Source: Misgurnus anguillicaudatus
Taxonomy: Eukaryota; Chordata; Actinopteri; Cypriniformes; Cobitidae
Length of the DNA stretch: 64,000 nucleotides
Assembly (NCBI RefSeq): GCF_027580225.2
Contig: NC_073346.2
Location: 7,280,001 to 7,344,000, forward strand
Direction of reading: 5' to 3'
Part shown: piece after piece, positions 1-8,262 of the stretch
Layout: each line of letters opens with the position of its first letter
Position numbering within the stretch: the first letter of the stretch is position 1
The notes under the pieces: model-generated
Databases searched by the model: none
What the model saw: only the letters and a program-made list of their open reading frames with translations
What the model was told of the DNA's origin: nothing
Program-made: the position numbers and the translations under genes

Positions 1-353
1 CAGCTGCTCCTTTCAGGTAGAAGGCTTCGGCGCCCGAGAACTGCAAAATCCCGGCATCGCCTGAGCTTCTTTCCCACGGCCGCCAGGCTGCTTAATGACA
101 ATCCAATTCCTTTTCAGGACTGAATGTACTGTTTGCACTTTATTGTTTCTATTACTCCTACTTTTATCATTCAGTATTAGTGTAAGTATCATTATTACTC
201 TTAGCACCTTCCATTCACCTTCCATATGACTGTGTATTGTCATATCTTGTTCTGTCTTAATGTTTCGTTTGCCACATTACATCCATGCGTGACTGGATGT
301 AAAGAATTCCAATTGTGTTTGACACTATATTGCAATAAATTGAACCTTGAACC
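1..353 (+). mobile_element. LINE 3' end, cut by window edge
   Basis: 3' part of the LINE fragment described at 2342-2925. The ORF stop is at 121-123, AATAAA at 334-339, and two TTGAACC tail units end at 353. Confidence 0.8.
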
Positions 354-481
354 TTCATCTCTACCAAAATGGGAAACCGGGTCATCCCCCGCGTGCCTGT
401 CTCCTGGCGTCTTTGAAAAGGACGCTCCCTCGGAAGAAAGCGCGATACACAGCACGGGTGGCTACAACAAAGGTAAGAGAA

Positions 482-564
482 TGTCAGAAGTGGGATTCGA
501 ACCCACGCCTCCAGAGGAGACTGCGACCTGAACGCAGCGCCTTAGACCGCTCGGCCATCCTGAC
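482..564 (-). tRNA. trnal-cag: tRNA-Leu (anticodon CAG), unit 1
   Basis: Cytosolic leucine tRNA reading CUG codons. It is 83 nt with a 7-bp acceptor stem (GTCAGGA with TTCTGAC, one G-U pair), A box TGGCCGAGCGG, anticodon CAG at 528-530, a long class II variable arm, B box GGTTCGAATCC and discriminator A. It is nearly identical to the vertebrate tRNA-Leu-CAG family. There is no intron and no encoded CCA. The 3' flank on the minus strand has no run of four Ts until 416-419, about 62 nt downstream; only TTTGTT and TTTCTT occur sooner. The LINE tail lies 128 bp beyond its 3' end. Confidence 0.97.
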
Positions 565-1688
565 CAACCCAACTGAACTGGGCGAGTCGATAGCGCTCCT
601 CAGCGAATGTGCCGGTGTAGCTTTTGGAATGACTCACGATTTTATTGCCTTCATGCAGCTTATCTTTAATTCTTATTTATTTCTTTACAAACGCCTTGAA
701 ATAGTGACGAATGTGGATTTTTCTAAATGAGGAACAATGTGCCCGAAGCCTTTCATTTGCCAAAAGCACACCCAGCCCGTCTCCATATGCCCTGTAACGG
801 ATGCTGTCAAAGTGGTTTTGCATTCAATGATCCTTTCCCCCTTGATCATACTGTTTTAGAACAGGGTCACAAAAAGGAATCGCCATTCTCAGACCCTGCT
901 CGTTCTACTTGAACGCGCAATGAAAATACTTGATCAAATGCGGATGGACGCCGGCATTGCAATTTAGCAAAAAAGCGCCATCTCTGTACGTCTCAGGGCC
1001 TTTTTATGGTTCGCAGTTGCCTTCTAATGTAGACAACAGTTAACCATACGGCGGCGACATCCTTAAAAGAACCGGTGGCATTGTGTCTCGAGCACACAAG
1101 GCAAACAAGAGATTCTTCAAGAGGTGAGTGCGAAGTACAGTTTACTGCCACAGGCAATGGCCGCAGAGCTTTTTCTTTAACAGACTCTAATACGTGGAAC
1201 ACGTCACCAACTTACATAGGACAGTCTTTCAACTTTAGCACAATTTAAGTTTTTCTACTAGATAATGAGGCTAAAGACGAGCCAAACACGTGATCACTGA
1301 ACAACTGGGACTTTGCATTGTGGATATGTAACGTTATTCCATTAATCTGTCAGCTGTGTCAAATGTGTCAAATGTAAGTGTTTATTTATAATGGGTTTTA
1401 TCTAGCCTGAGAGCATGTGCGCCAAGATCGTCCAGCAACGGCAGGCGTGCCATTCTCGACACCATTTAAAAGACGATAGGAATCCTGGGCATGACATAGC
1501 CCCTCTGTGTCTCCTTGCAGTTGTTTCTGTACGTGTAACAAATTAAGAACGAGAAGGTCCTCAGTGTGGGTAGCCAGAGTGCAAGAAGCCCAGTCGTGCC
1601 CTCCTCGCAGGAGTTTCCTCGCTGGTGGCGCACAAAATGCCACGCAACCAGACACAAGGGGCCACCCAGGAGCCGTCGGTCTGGGCGT
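565..1688. other. Long spacer between Leu and Met, no gene seen
   Basis: This 1.12 kb stretch separates the divergent Leu and Met genes and recurs in every unit. Short open frames on both strands encode nothing I recognise. Small features: an AP-1-like TGACTCA at 630-636, a perfect inverted repeat at 1081-1099 (6-bp arms, 7-nt loop containing CTCGAG), a CACGTG E-box at 1287-1292 present only in a-type units, and two copies of TGTGTCAAA at 1355-1372. None has demonstrated function. No second tRNA relic was found here by eye. Confidence 0.7.
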
Positions 1689-1762
1689 GCCTCGTTGGCG
1701 CAGTTAGGCAGCGCGTCAGTCTCATAATCTGAAGATCGTGAGTTCGAGCCTCACACGGGGCA
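1689..1762 (+). tRNA. trnam-cau: Elongator tRNA-Met (CAT), unit 1, G46A variant
   Basis: Elongator methionine tRNA, 74 nt, reading internal AUG. Acceptor stem GCCTCGT pairs with ACGGGGC. The A box spans the D arm (TTGGCGCAGTTAGG), the anticodon CAT is at 1723-1725, and the B box is AGTTCGAGCCT. The anticodon stem is TCAGT/TCTGA, without the GGG/CCC pairs of initiator tRNA-Met, so this is the elongator. Unlike the other copies, the variable loop reads AGATC rather than AGGTC: the G at position 46, normally the m7G site, is A at 1735. The T4 terminator follows at 1771-1774. Confidence 0.97.
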
Positions 1763-1770
1763 GGGTGCCC

Positions 1771-1774
1771 TTTT
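1771..1774 (+). terminator. Pol III terminator of tRNA-Met
   Basis: TTTT starts 9 nt after the Met gene. It is conserved in every unit except unit 11, where it reads GTTT. Confidence 0.85.
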
Positions 1775-1854
1775 GTGGACTAGTTTGAGCCTTTAGCCCC
1801 GTTTTCCTTCCGCACAGTGTGCCACGCGTCCACGGCCTGAAGGCCAGCGTGTCC

Positions 1855-1926
1855 TCCCTGGTGGTCTAGTGGCTAGGATTCGGCGCTCTCACCGCCGCGG
1901 CCCGGGTTCGATTCCCGGTCAGGGAA
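1855..1926 (+). tRNA. trnae-cuc: tRNA-Glu (CTC), unit 1
   Basis: Glutamate tRNA reading GAG, 72 nt. Acceptor stem TCCCTGG pairs with TCAGGGA. A box TGGTCTAGTGG, anticodon CTC at 1888-1890, T-stem CCGGG/CCCGG, B box GGTTCGATTCC, discriminator A. It is almost identical to vertebrate tRNA-Glu-CTC. It lies 92 bp downstream of Met on the same strand with its own terminator, so it is probably transcribed independently. Confidence 0.97.
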
Positions 1927-1931
1927 CGCTC

Positions 1932-1935
1932 TTTT
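1932..1935 (+). terminator. Pol III terminator of tRNA-Glu
   Basis: TTTT starts 6 nt after the Glu gene. The same T run is seen at the matching place in the other units. Confidence 0.85.
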
Positions 1936-2030
1936 GACGTGCGCTTGCCTTTTTCACCGGCCGGGTTATGCGCAATGCTGGCTTCGAAGGCAAGGATCGC
2001 AGCACCTCCAAGAGGCAAAGCTTCACTGCC

Positions 2031-2109
2031 TCCGGCCCATCGACCTAAGGTTGGACGGCTAAATTGCCTGCCTGCAGTCCTGCGCTCCGCCATCTGAGCA
2101 ATCAGAGCC
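2031..2109 (-). pseudogene. tRNA-Tyr relic with intron, long (+) form
   Basis: Read on the minus strand, this matches vertebrate tRNA-Tyr in two blocks. The 5' half, from the end of the acceptor through D arm and anticodon arm, agrees at about 26 of 32 positions, including GCTCAG, GGAGCG and AGGACTG. After ~20 unrelated bases where the tRNA-Tyr intron sits, CCTTAGGTCGATGG matches the anticodon 3' stem, variable loop and T-stem start. The anticodon position reads GCA instead of GTA. The T-loop and B box are gone and the acceptor stem cannot form, so it should be inactive. It lies between the convergent Glu and Arg genes. Confidence 0.72.
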
Positions 2110-2183
2110 TGGTGTGCGTCCTCTGCTCTACTGAGGCATGTTGACGCAGGACAGCAGACATCCAACTTGTGGGAGGAAGGAGT

Positions 2184-2188
2184 AAAAA
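2184..2188 (-). terminator. Pol III terminator of tRNA-Arg
   Basis: TTTTT on the minus strand begins 7 nt after the Arg 3' end. It is conserved in the array. Confidence 0.85.
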
Positions 2189-2194
2189 CAGGAT

Positions 2195-2267
2195 CGAGCC
2201 AGCCAGGAGTCGAACCTAGAATCTTCTGATCCGTAGTCAGACGCGTTATCCATTGCGCCACTGGCCC
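2195..2267 (-). tRNA. trnar-acg: tRNA-Arg (ACG), unit 1
   Basis: Arginine tRNA, 73 nt, reading CGU, and CGC/CGA once A34 becomes inosine. Acceptor stem GGGCCAG pairs with CTGGCTC, A box GTGGCGCAATGG, anticodon ACG at 2232-2234, B box GGTTCGACTCC, discriminator G. The only difference from the common vertebrate gene is C50 to T, giving a U-G pair in the T-stem; it is fixed in the array. All 25 copies look identical. It converges on Glu. Confidence 0.97.
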
Positions 2268-2341
2268 AACAACCTGGGAAGTCATGCTTGGAGAAGACAG
2301 CTGGATTCTGGAGGCCAGCTGCCAAACTTCATTATTAAATA

Positions 2342-2925
2342 TTAATCCGGTTTTACTCTGCCATCATTAAATCCATTATTACACAATCAATAATTACATG
2401 GTTCCCTGCTGCAGCAGCCAAGGACAAGGCCAAGCTGCAGCGGGTGATCCGCTCGGCAGAGAGAGTGATCAACACCTCTCTACCTTCTCTGGAATCCCTT
2501 CACAACATCAGGGCTGTGAGAAGGGCAAGAAAAATTATGTCTGACCCATCTCATCCAGGCTGTACCATGTTTCAGCTGCTCCTTTCAGGTAGAAGGCTTC
2601 GGCTCCCGAGAACTGCAAAATCCCGGCATCGCCTGAGCTTCTTTCCCACGGCCGCCAGGCTGCTTAATGACAATTCAATTCCTTTTCAGGACTGAATGCA
2701 CTGTTTGCACTTTATTGTTTCTATTACTCCTACTTTTATCATTCAGTATTAGTGTAAGTATCATTATTACTCTTAGCACCTTCCATTCACCTTCCATATG
2801 ACTGTGTATTGTCATATCTTGTTCTGTCTTAATGTTTCGTTTGCCACATTACATCCATGCGTGACTGGATGTAAAGAATTCCAATTGTGTTTGACACTAT
2901 ATTGCAATAAATTGAACCTTGAACC
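2342..2925 (+). mobile_element. 5'-truncated LINE 3' end, unit 2
   Basis: A 117-codon open frame from 2342 to the stop at 2693-2695 reads like the C-terminal tail of a fish non-LTR retrotransposon ORF2: LIRFYSAI, SIITWF, LQRVIRSAERV, then DPSHPG, LLSGRR and SFFPTAARLLND. A 3' UTR follows, with AATAAA at 2906-2911 and two TTGAACC tail repeats at 2912-2925. The frame meets a stop at 2336, just left of the readable homology, so this is a 5'-truncated copy. Fingers, palm and catalytic residues are all missing. The L2/CR1-like group is my best guess, but RTE or Rex types are possible. The frame stays open because the array is homogenised, not because a protein is made. Confidence 0.8.
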
Positions 2926-3053
2926 TTCATCTCTACCAGAATGGGAAACCGGGTCATCCCCCGCGTGCCTGTCTCCTGGCGTCTTTGAAAAGGACGCTCC
3001 CTCGGAAGAAAGCGCGATACACAGCACGGGTGGCTACAACAAAGGCAAGAGAA

Positions 3054-3136
3054 TGTCAGAAGTGGGATTCGAACCCACGCCTCCAGAGGAGACTGCGACC
3101 TGAACGCAGCGCCTTAGACCGCTCGGCCATCCTGAC
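3054..3136 (-). tRNA. trnal-cag: tRNA-Leu (CAG), unit 2
   Basis: Same sequence as 482-564. As there, no near T run follows. Confidence 0.97.
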
Positions 3137-4260
3137 CAACCCAACTGGCCCGGGCGAGTCGATTGCGCTCCTCAGCGAATGTGCCGGTGTAGCTTTTGGA
3201 ATGACTCACGATTTTATTGCCTTCATGCAGCTCATCTTTAATTCTTATTTATTTCTTTACAAACGCCTTGAAATAGTGACGAATGTGGATTTTTCGAAAT
3301 GAGGAACAATGTGCCCGAAGCCTTTCATTTGCCAAAAGCACACCCAGCCCGTCTCCATATGCCCTGTAACGGATGCTGTCAAAGTGGTTTTGCATTCAAT
3401 GATCCTTTCCCCCTTGATCATACTGTTTTAGAACAGGGTCACAAAAAGGAATCGCCATTCTCAGACCCTGCTCGTTCTACTTGAACGCGCAATGAAAATA
3501 CTTGATCAAATGCGGATGGACGCCGGCATTGCAATTTAGCGAAAAAGCGCCATCTCTGTACGTCTCAGGGCCTTTTTATGGTTCGCAGTTGCCTTCTAAT
3601 GTAGACAACAGTTAACCATACGGCGGCGACATCCTTAAAAGAACCGGTGGCATTGTGTCTCGAGCACACAAGGCAAACAAGAGATTCTTCAAGAGGTGAG
3701 TGCGAAGTACAGTTTACTGCCACAGGCAATGGCCGCAGAGCTTTTTCTTTAACAGACTCTAATACGTGGAACACGTCACCAACTTACATAGGACAGTCTT
3801 TCAACTTTAGCCCAATTTAAGTTTTTCTACTAGATAATGAGGCTAAAGACGAGCCAAATACGTGATCACTGAACAACTGGGACTTTCCATTGTGGATATG
3901 TAACGTTATTCCATTAATCTGTCAGCTGTGTCAAATGTGTCAAATGTAAGTGTTTATTTATAATGGGTTTTATCTAGCCTGAGAGCATGTGCGCCAAGAT
4001 CGTCCAGCAACGGCAGGCGTGCCATTCTCGACACCATTTAAAAGACGATAGGAATCCTGGGCATGACATAGCCCCTCTGTGTCTCCTTGAAGTTGTTTCT
4101 GTACGTGTAACAAATTAAGAACGAGAAGGTCCTCAGTGTGGGTAGCCAGAGTGCAAGAAGCCCAGTCGTGCTCTCCTCGTAGGAGTTTCCTCGCTGGTGG
4201 CGCACAAAATGCCACGCAACCAGACAAAAGGGGCCACCCAGGAGCCGTCGGTCTGGGCGT

Positions 4261-4334
4261 GCCTCGTTGGCGCAGTTAGGCAGCGCGTCAGTCTCATAAT
4301 CTGAAGGTCGTGAGTTCGAGCCTCACACGGGGCA
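4261..4334 (+). tRNA. trnam-cau: Elongator tRNA-Met (CAT), unit 2
   Basis: Consensus form of the array's Met gene: variable loop AGGTC, so the RAGGU context of m7G46 is intact. TTTT follows 9 nt downstream. Confidence 0.97.
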
Positions 4335-4426
4335 GGGTGCCCTTTTGTCGACTAGTTTGAGCCTTTAGCCCCGTTTTCCTTCCGCACAGTGTGCCACGCG
4401 TCCACGGCCTGAAGGCCAGCGTGTCC

Positions 4427-4498
4427 TCCCTGGTGGTCTAGTGGCTAGGATTCGGCGCTCTCACCGCCGCGGCCCGGGTTCGATTCCCGGTCAGGGAA
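4427..4498 (+). tRNA. trnae-cuc: tRNA-Glu (CTC), unit 2
   Basis: Same sequence as 1855-1926. Confidence 0.97.
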
Positions 4499-4602
4499 CG
4501 CTCTTTTGACGTGCGCTTGCCTTTTTCACCGGCCGGGTTATGCGCAATGCTGGCTTCGAAGGCAAGGATCGCAGCACCTCCAAGAGGCAAAGCTTCACTG
4601 CC

Positions 4603-4672
4603 TCCGGCCCATCGACCTAAGGTTGGACGGCTAAATTGCCTGCCTGCAGTCCTGCGCTCCGCAATCAGAGCC
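4603..4672 (-). pseudogene. tRNA-Tyr relic, 9-bp deleted (-) form
   Basis: As at 2031-2109 but lacking CTCAGATGG (minus strand), which removes the D-arm/A-box remnant. This deletion alone turns the 2572-bp unit into the 2563-bp unit. Confidence 0.7.
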
Positions 4673-4757
4673 TGGTGTGCGTCCTCTGCTCTACTGAGGC
4701 ATGTTGACGCAGGACAGCAGACACCCAACTTGTGGGAGGAAGGAGTAAAAACAGGAT

Positions 4758-4830
4758 CGAGCCAGCCAGGAGTCGAACCTAGAATCTTCTGATCCGTAGT
4801 CAGACGCGTTATCCATTGCGCCACTGGCCC
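4758..4830 (-). tRNA. trnar-acg: tRNA-Arg (ACG), unit 2
   Basis: Same sequence as 2195-2267. Confidence 0.97.
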
Positions 4831-4904
4831 AACAACCTGGGAAGTCATGCTTGGAGAAAACAGCTGGATTCTGGAGGCCAGCTGCCAAACTTCATTATTA
4901 AATA

Positions 4905-5488
4905 TTAATCCGGTTTTACTCTGCCATCATTAAATCCATTATTACACAATCAATAATTACATGGTTCCCTGCTGCAGCAGCCAAGGACAAGGCCAAGCTG
5001 CAGCGGGTGATCCGCTCGGCAGAGAGAGTGATCAACACCTCTCTACCTTCTCTGGAATCCCTTCACAACATCAGGGCTGTGAGAAGGGCAAGAAAAATTA
5101 TGTCTGACCCATCTCATCCAGGCTGTACCATGTTTCAGCTGCTCCTTTCAGGTAGAAGGCTTCGGCTCCCGAGAACTGCAAAATCCCGGCATCGCCTGAG
5201 CTTCTTTCCCACGGCCGCCAGGCTGCTTAATGACAATCCAATTCCTTTTCAGGACTGAATGCACTGTTTGCACTTTATTGTTTCTATTACTCCTACTTTT
5301 ATCATTCAGTATTAGTGTAAGTATCATTATTACTCTTAGCACCTTCCATTCACCTTCCATATGACTGTGTATTGTCATATCTTGTTCTGTCTTAATGTTT
5401 CGTTTGCCACATTACATCCATGCGTGACTGGATGTAAAGAATTCCAATTGTGTTTGACACTATATTGCAATAAATTGAACCTTGAACC
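4905..5488 (+). mobile_element. LINE 3' end, unit 3
   Basis: Same fragment as 2342-2925, open frame intact. Confidence 0.8.
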
Positions 5489-5616
5489 TTCATCTCTACC
5501 AAAATGGGAAACCGGGTCATCCCCCGCGTGCCTGTCTCCTGGCGTCTTTGAAAAGGACGCTCCCTCGGAAGAAAGCGCGATACACAGCACGGGTGGCTAC
5601 AACAAAGGTAAGAGAA

Positions 5617-5699
5617 TGTCAGAAGTGGGATTCGAACCCACGCCTCCAGAGGAGACTGCGACCTGAACGCAGCGCCTTAGACCGCTCGGCCATCCTGAC
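5617..5699 (-). tRNA. trnal-cag: tRNA-Leu (CAG), unit 3
   Basis: Same sequence as 482-564. Confidence 0.97.
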
Positions 5700-6823
5700 C
5701 AACCCAACTGGCCTGGGCGAGTCGATAGCGCTCCTCAGCGAATGTGCCGGTGTAGCTTTTGGAATGACTCACGATTTTATTGCCTTCATGCAGCTTATCT
5801 TTAATTCTTATTTATTTCTTTACAAACGCCTTGAAATAGTGACGAATGTGGATTTTTCTAAATGAGGAACAATGTGCCCGAAGCCTTTCATTTGCCAAAA
5901 GCACACCCAGCCCGTCTCCATATGCCCTGTAACGGATGCTGTCAAAGTGGTTTTGCATTCAATGATCCTTTCCCCCTTGATCATACTGTTTTAGAACAGG
6001 GTCACAAAAAGGAATCGCCATTCTCAGACCCTGCTCGTTCTACTTGAACGCGCAATGAAAATACTTGATCAAATGCGGATGGACGCCGGCATTGCAATTT
6101 AGGGAAAAAGCGCCATCTCTGTACGTCTCAGGGCCTTTTTATGGTTCGCAGTTGCCTTCTAATGTAGACAACAGTTAACCATACGGCGGCGACATCCTTA
6201 AAAGAACCGGTGGCATTGTGTCTCGAGCACACAAGGCAAACAAGAGATTCTTCAAGAGGTGAGTGCGAAGTACAGTTTACTGCCACAGGCAATGGCCGCA
6301 GAGCTTTTTCTTTAACAGACTCTAATACGTGGAACACGTCACCAACTTACATAGGACAGTCTTTCAACTTTAGCACAATTTAAGTTTTTCTACTAGATAA
6401 TGAGGCTAAAGACGAGCCAAACACGTGATCACTGAACAACTGGGACTTTGCATTGTGGATATGTAACGTTATTCCATTAATCTGTCAGCTGTGTCAAATG
6501 TGTCAAATGTAAGTGTTTATTTATAATGGGTTTTATCTAGCCTGAGAGCATGTGCGCCAAGATCGTCCAGCAACGGCAGGCGTGCCATTCTCGACACCAT
6601 TTAAAAGACGATAGGAATCCTGGGCATGACATAGCCCCTCTGTGTCTCCTTGAAGTTGTTTCTGTACGTGTAACAAATTAAGAACGAGAAGGTCCTCAGT
6701 GTGGGTAGCCAGAGTGCAAGAAGCCCAGTCGTGCTCTCCTCGCAGGAGTTTCCTCGCTGGTGGCGCACAAAATGCCACGCAACCAGACACAAGGAACCAC
6801 CCAGGAGCCGTCGGTCTGGGCGT

Positions 6824-6897
6824 GCCTCGTTGGCGCAGTTAGGCAGCGCGTCAGTCTCATAATCTGAAGGTCGTGAGTTCGAGCCTCACACGGGGCA
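6824..6897 (+). tRNA. trnam-cau: Elongator tRNA-Met (CAT), unit 3
   Basis: Same sequence as 4261-4334. Confidence 0.97.
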
Positions 6898-6989
6898 GGG
6901 TGCCCTTTTGTCGACTAGTTTGAGCCTTTAGCCCCGTTTTCCTTCCGCACAGTGTGCCACGCGTCCACGGCCTGAAGGCCAGCGTGTCC

Positions 6990-7061
6990 TCCCTGGTGGT
7001 CTAGTGGCTAGGATTCGGCGCTCTCACCGCCGCGGCCCGGGTTCGATTCCCGGTCAGGGAA
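6990..7061 (+). tRNA. trnae-cuc: tRNA-Glu (CTC), unit 3
   Basis: Same sequence as 1855-1926. Confidence 0.97.
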
Positions 7062-7165
7062 CGCTCTTTTGACGTGCGCTTGCCTTTTTCACCGGCCGGG
7101 TTATGCGCAATGCTGGCTTCGAAGGCAAGGATCGCAGCACCTCCAAGAGGCAAAGCTTCACTGCC

Positions 7166-7235
7166 TCCGGCCCATCGACCTAAGGTTGGACGGCTAAATT
7201 GCCTGCCTGCAGTCCTGCGCTCCGCAATCAGAGCC
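7166..7235 (-). pseudogene. tRNA-Tyr relic (-), unit 3
   Basis: Deleted form, as at 4603-4672. Confidence 0.7.
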
Positions 7236-7320
7236 TGGTGTGCGTCCTCTGCTCTACTGAGGCATGTTGACGCAGGACAGCAGACACCCAACTTGTGGGA
7301 GGAAGGAGTAAAAACAGGAT

Positions 7321-7393
7321 CGAGCCAGCCAGGAGTCGAACCTAGAATCTTCTGATCCGTAGTCAGACGCGTTATCCATTGCGCCACTGGCCC
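7321..7393 (-). tRNA. trnar-acg: tRNA-Arg (ACG), unit 3
   Basis: Same sequence as 2195-2267. Confidence 0.97.
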
Positions 7394-7467
7394 AACAACC
7401 TGGGAAGTCATGCTTGGAGAAGACAGCTGGATTCTGGAGGCCAGCTGCCAAACTTCGTTATTAAATA

Positions 7468-8051
7468 TTAATCCGGTTTTACTCTGCCATCATTAAATCC
7501 ATTATTACACAATCAATAATTACATGGTTCCCTGCTGCAGCAGCCAAGGACAAGGCCAAGCTGCAGCGGGTGATCCGCTCGGCAGAGAGAGTGATCAACA
7601 CCTCTCTACCTTCTCTGGAATCCCTTCACAACATCAGGGCTGTGAGAAGGGCAAGAAAAATTATGTCTGACCCATCTCATCCAGGCTGTACCATGTTTCA
7701 GCTGCTCCTTTCAGGTAGAAGGCTTCGGCTCCCGAGAACTGCAAAATCCCGGCATCGCCTGAGCTTCTTTCCCACGGCCGCCAGGCTGCTTAATGACAAT
7801 CCAATTCCTTTTCAGGACTGAATGCACTGTTTGCACTTTATTGTTTCTATTACTCCTACTTTTATCATTCAGTATTAGTGTAAGTATCATTATTACTCTT
7901 AGCACCTTCCATTCACCTTCCATATGACTGTGTATTGTCATATCTTGTTCTGTCTTAATGTTTCGTTTGCCACATTACATCCATGCGTGACTGGATGTAA
8001 AGAATTCCAATTGTGTTTGACACTATATTGCAATAAATTGAACCTTGAACC
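7468..8051 (+). mobile_element. LINE 3' end, unit 4
   Basis: Same fragment as 2342-2925, open frame intact. Confidence 0.8.
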
Positions 8052-8179
8052 TTCATCTCTACCAAAATGGGAAACCGGGTCATCCCCCGCGTGCCTGTCT
8101 CCTGGCGTCTTTGAAAAGGACGCTCCCTCGGAAGAAAGCGCGATACACAGCACGGGTGGCTACAACAAAGGTAAGAGAA

Positions 8180-8262
8180 TGTCAGAAGTGGGATTCGAAC
8201 CCACGCCTCCAGAGGAGACTGCGACCTGAACGCAGCGCCTTAGACCGCTCGGCCATCCTGAC
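8180..8262 (-). tRNA. trnal-cag: tRNA-Leu (CAG), unit 4
   Basis: Same sequence as 482-564. Confidence 0.97.

Larger units (their letters stand above)
1..2341. repeat. Unit 1 (partial at left edge), K a +
   Basis: The first ~230 bp of the LINE fragment lie outside the window. This copy has private changes: G46 to A in Met (1735), a T at 2161 where other units have C, and GTGG instead of GTCG just after the Met terminator. Confidence 0.95.
2342..4904. repeat. Unit 2, E b -
   Basis: 2563 bp. No tRNA carries an unusual change. Long spacer at 3137-4260. Confidence 0.95.
4905..7467. repeat. Unit 3, K a -
   Basis: 2563 bp. Shares TTTAGGGAAA in the long spacer (5700-6823) with unit 12 only, so these two are close relatives. 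Confidence 0.95.

Noticed and set aside
347..730. Plus-strand open frame of 127 codons
   Set aside because: It covers the Leu gene in antisense and is broken by the 2-bp flank loss in units 5 and 11. No protein similarity recognised.
727..1202. Small open frames of 61 and 69 codons in the long spacer
   Set aside because: No known domain, no promoter or splice context, and substitutions change residues freely. Conservation reflects array homogeneity.
1689..1762. Initiator tRNA-Met
   Set aside because: It lacks the initiator GGG/CCC anticodon-stem pairs and has the elongator acceptor stem GCCTCGT.
1866..2285. Minus-strand open frame of ~139 codons, repeated in many units
   Set aside because: It runs through the Arg gene, the Tyr relic and into the Glu gene. 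It is open only because tRNA sequences lack stops in that frame.
2444..2695. Treating the 83-codon frame as a host gene
   Set aside because: Its motifs and the following AATAAA plus tandem tail identify it as the end of a LINE ORF2.
2342..3136. A tRNA-derived SINE made of Leu plus the LINE tail
   Set aside because: Leu is on the opposite strand, complete and separated from the LINE tail by 128 bp of unrelated sequence, unlike a SINE head-tail structure.
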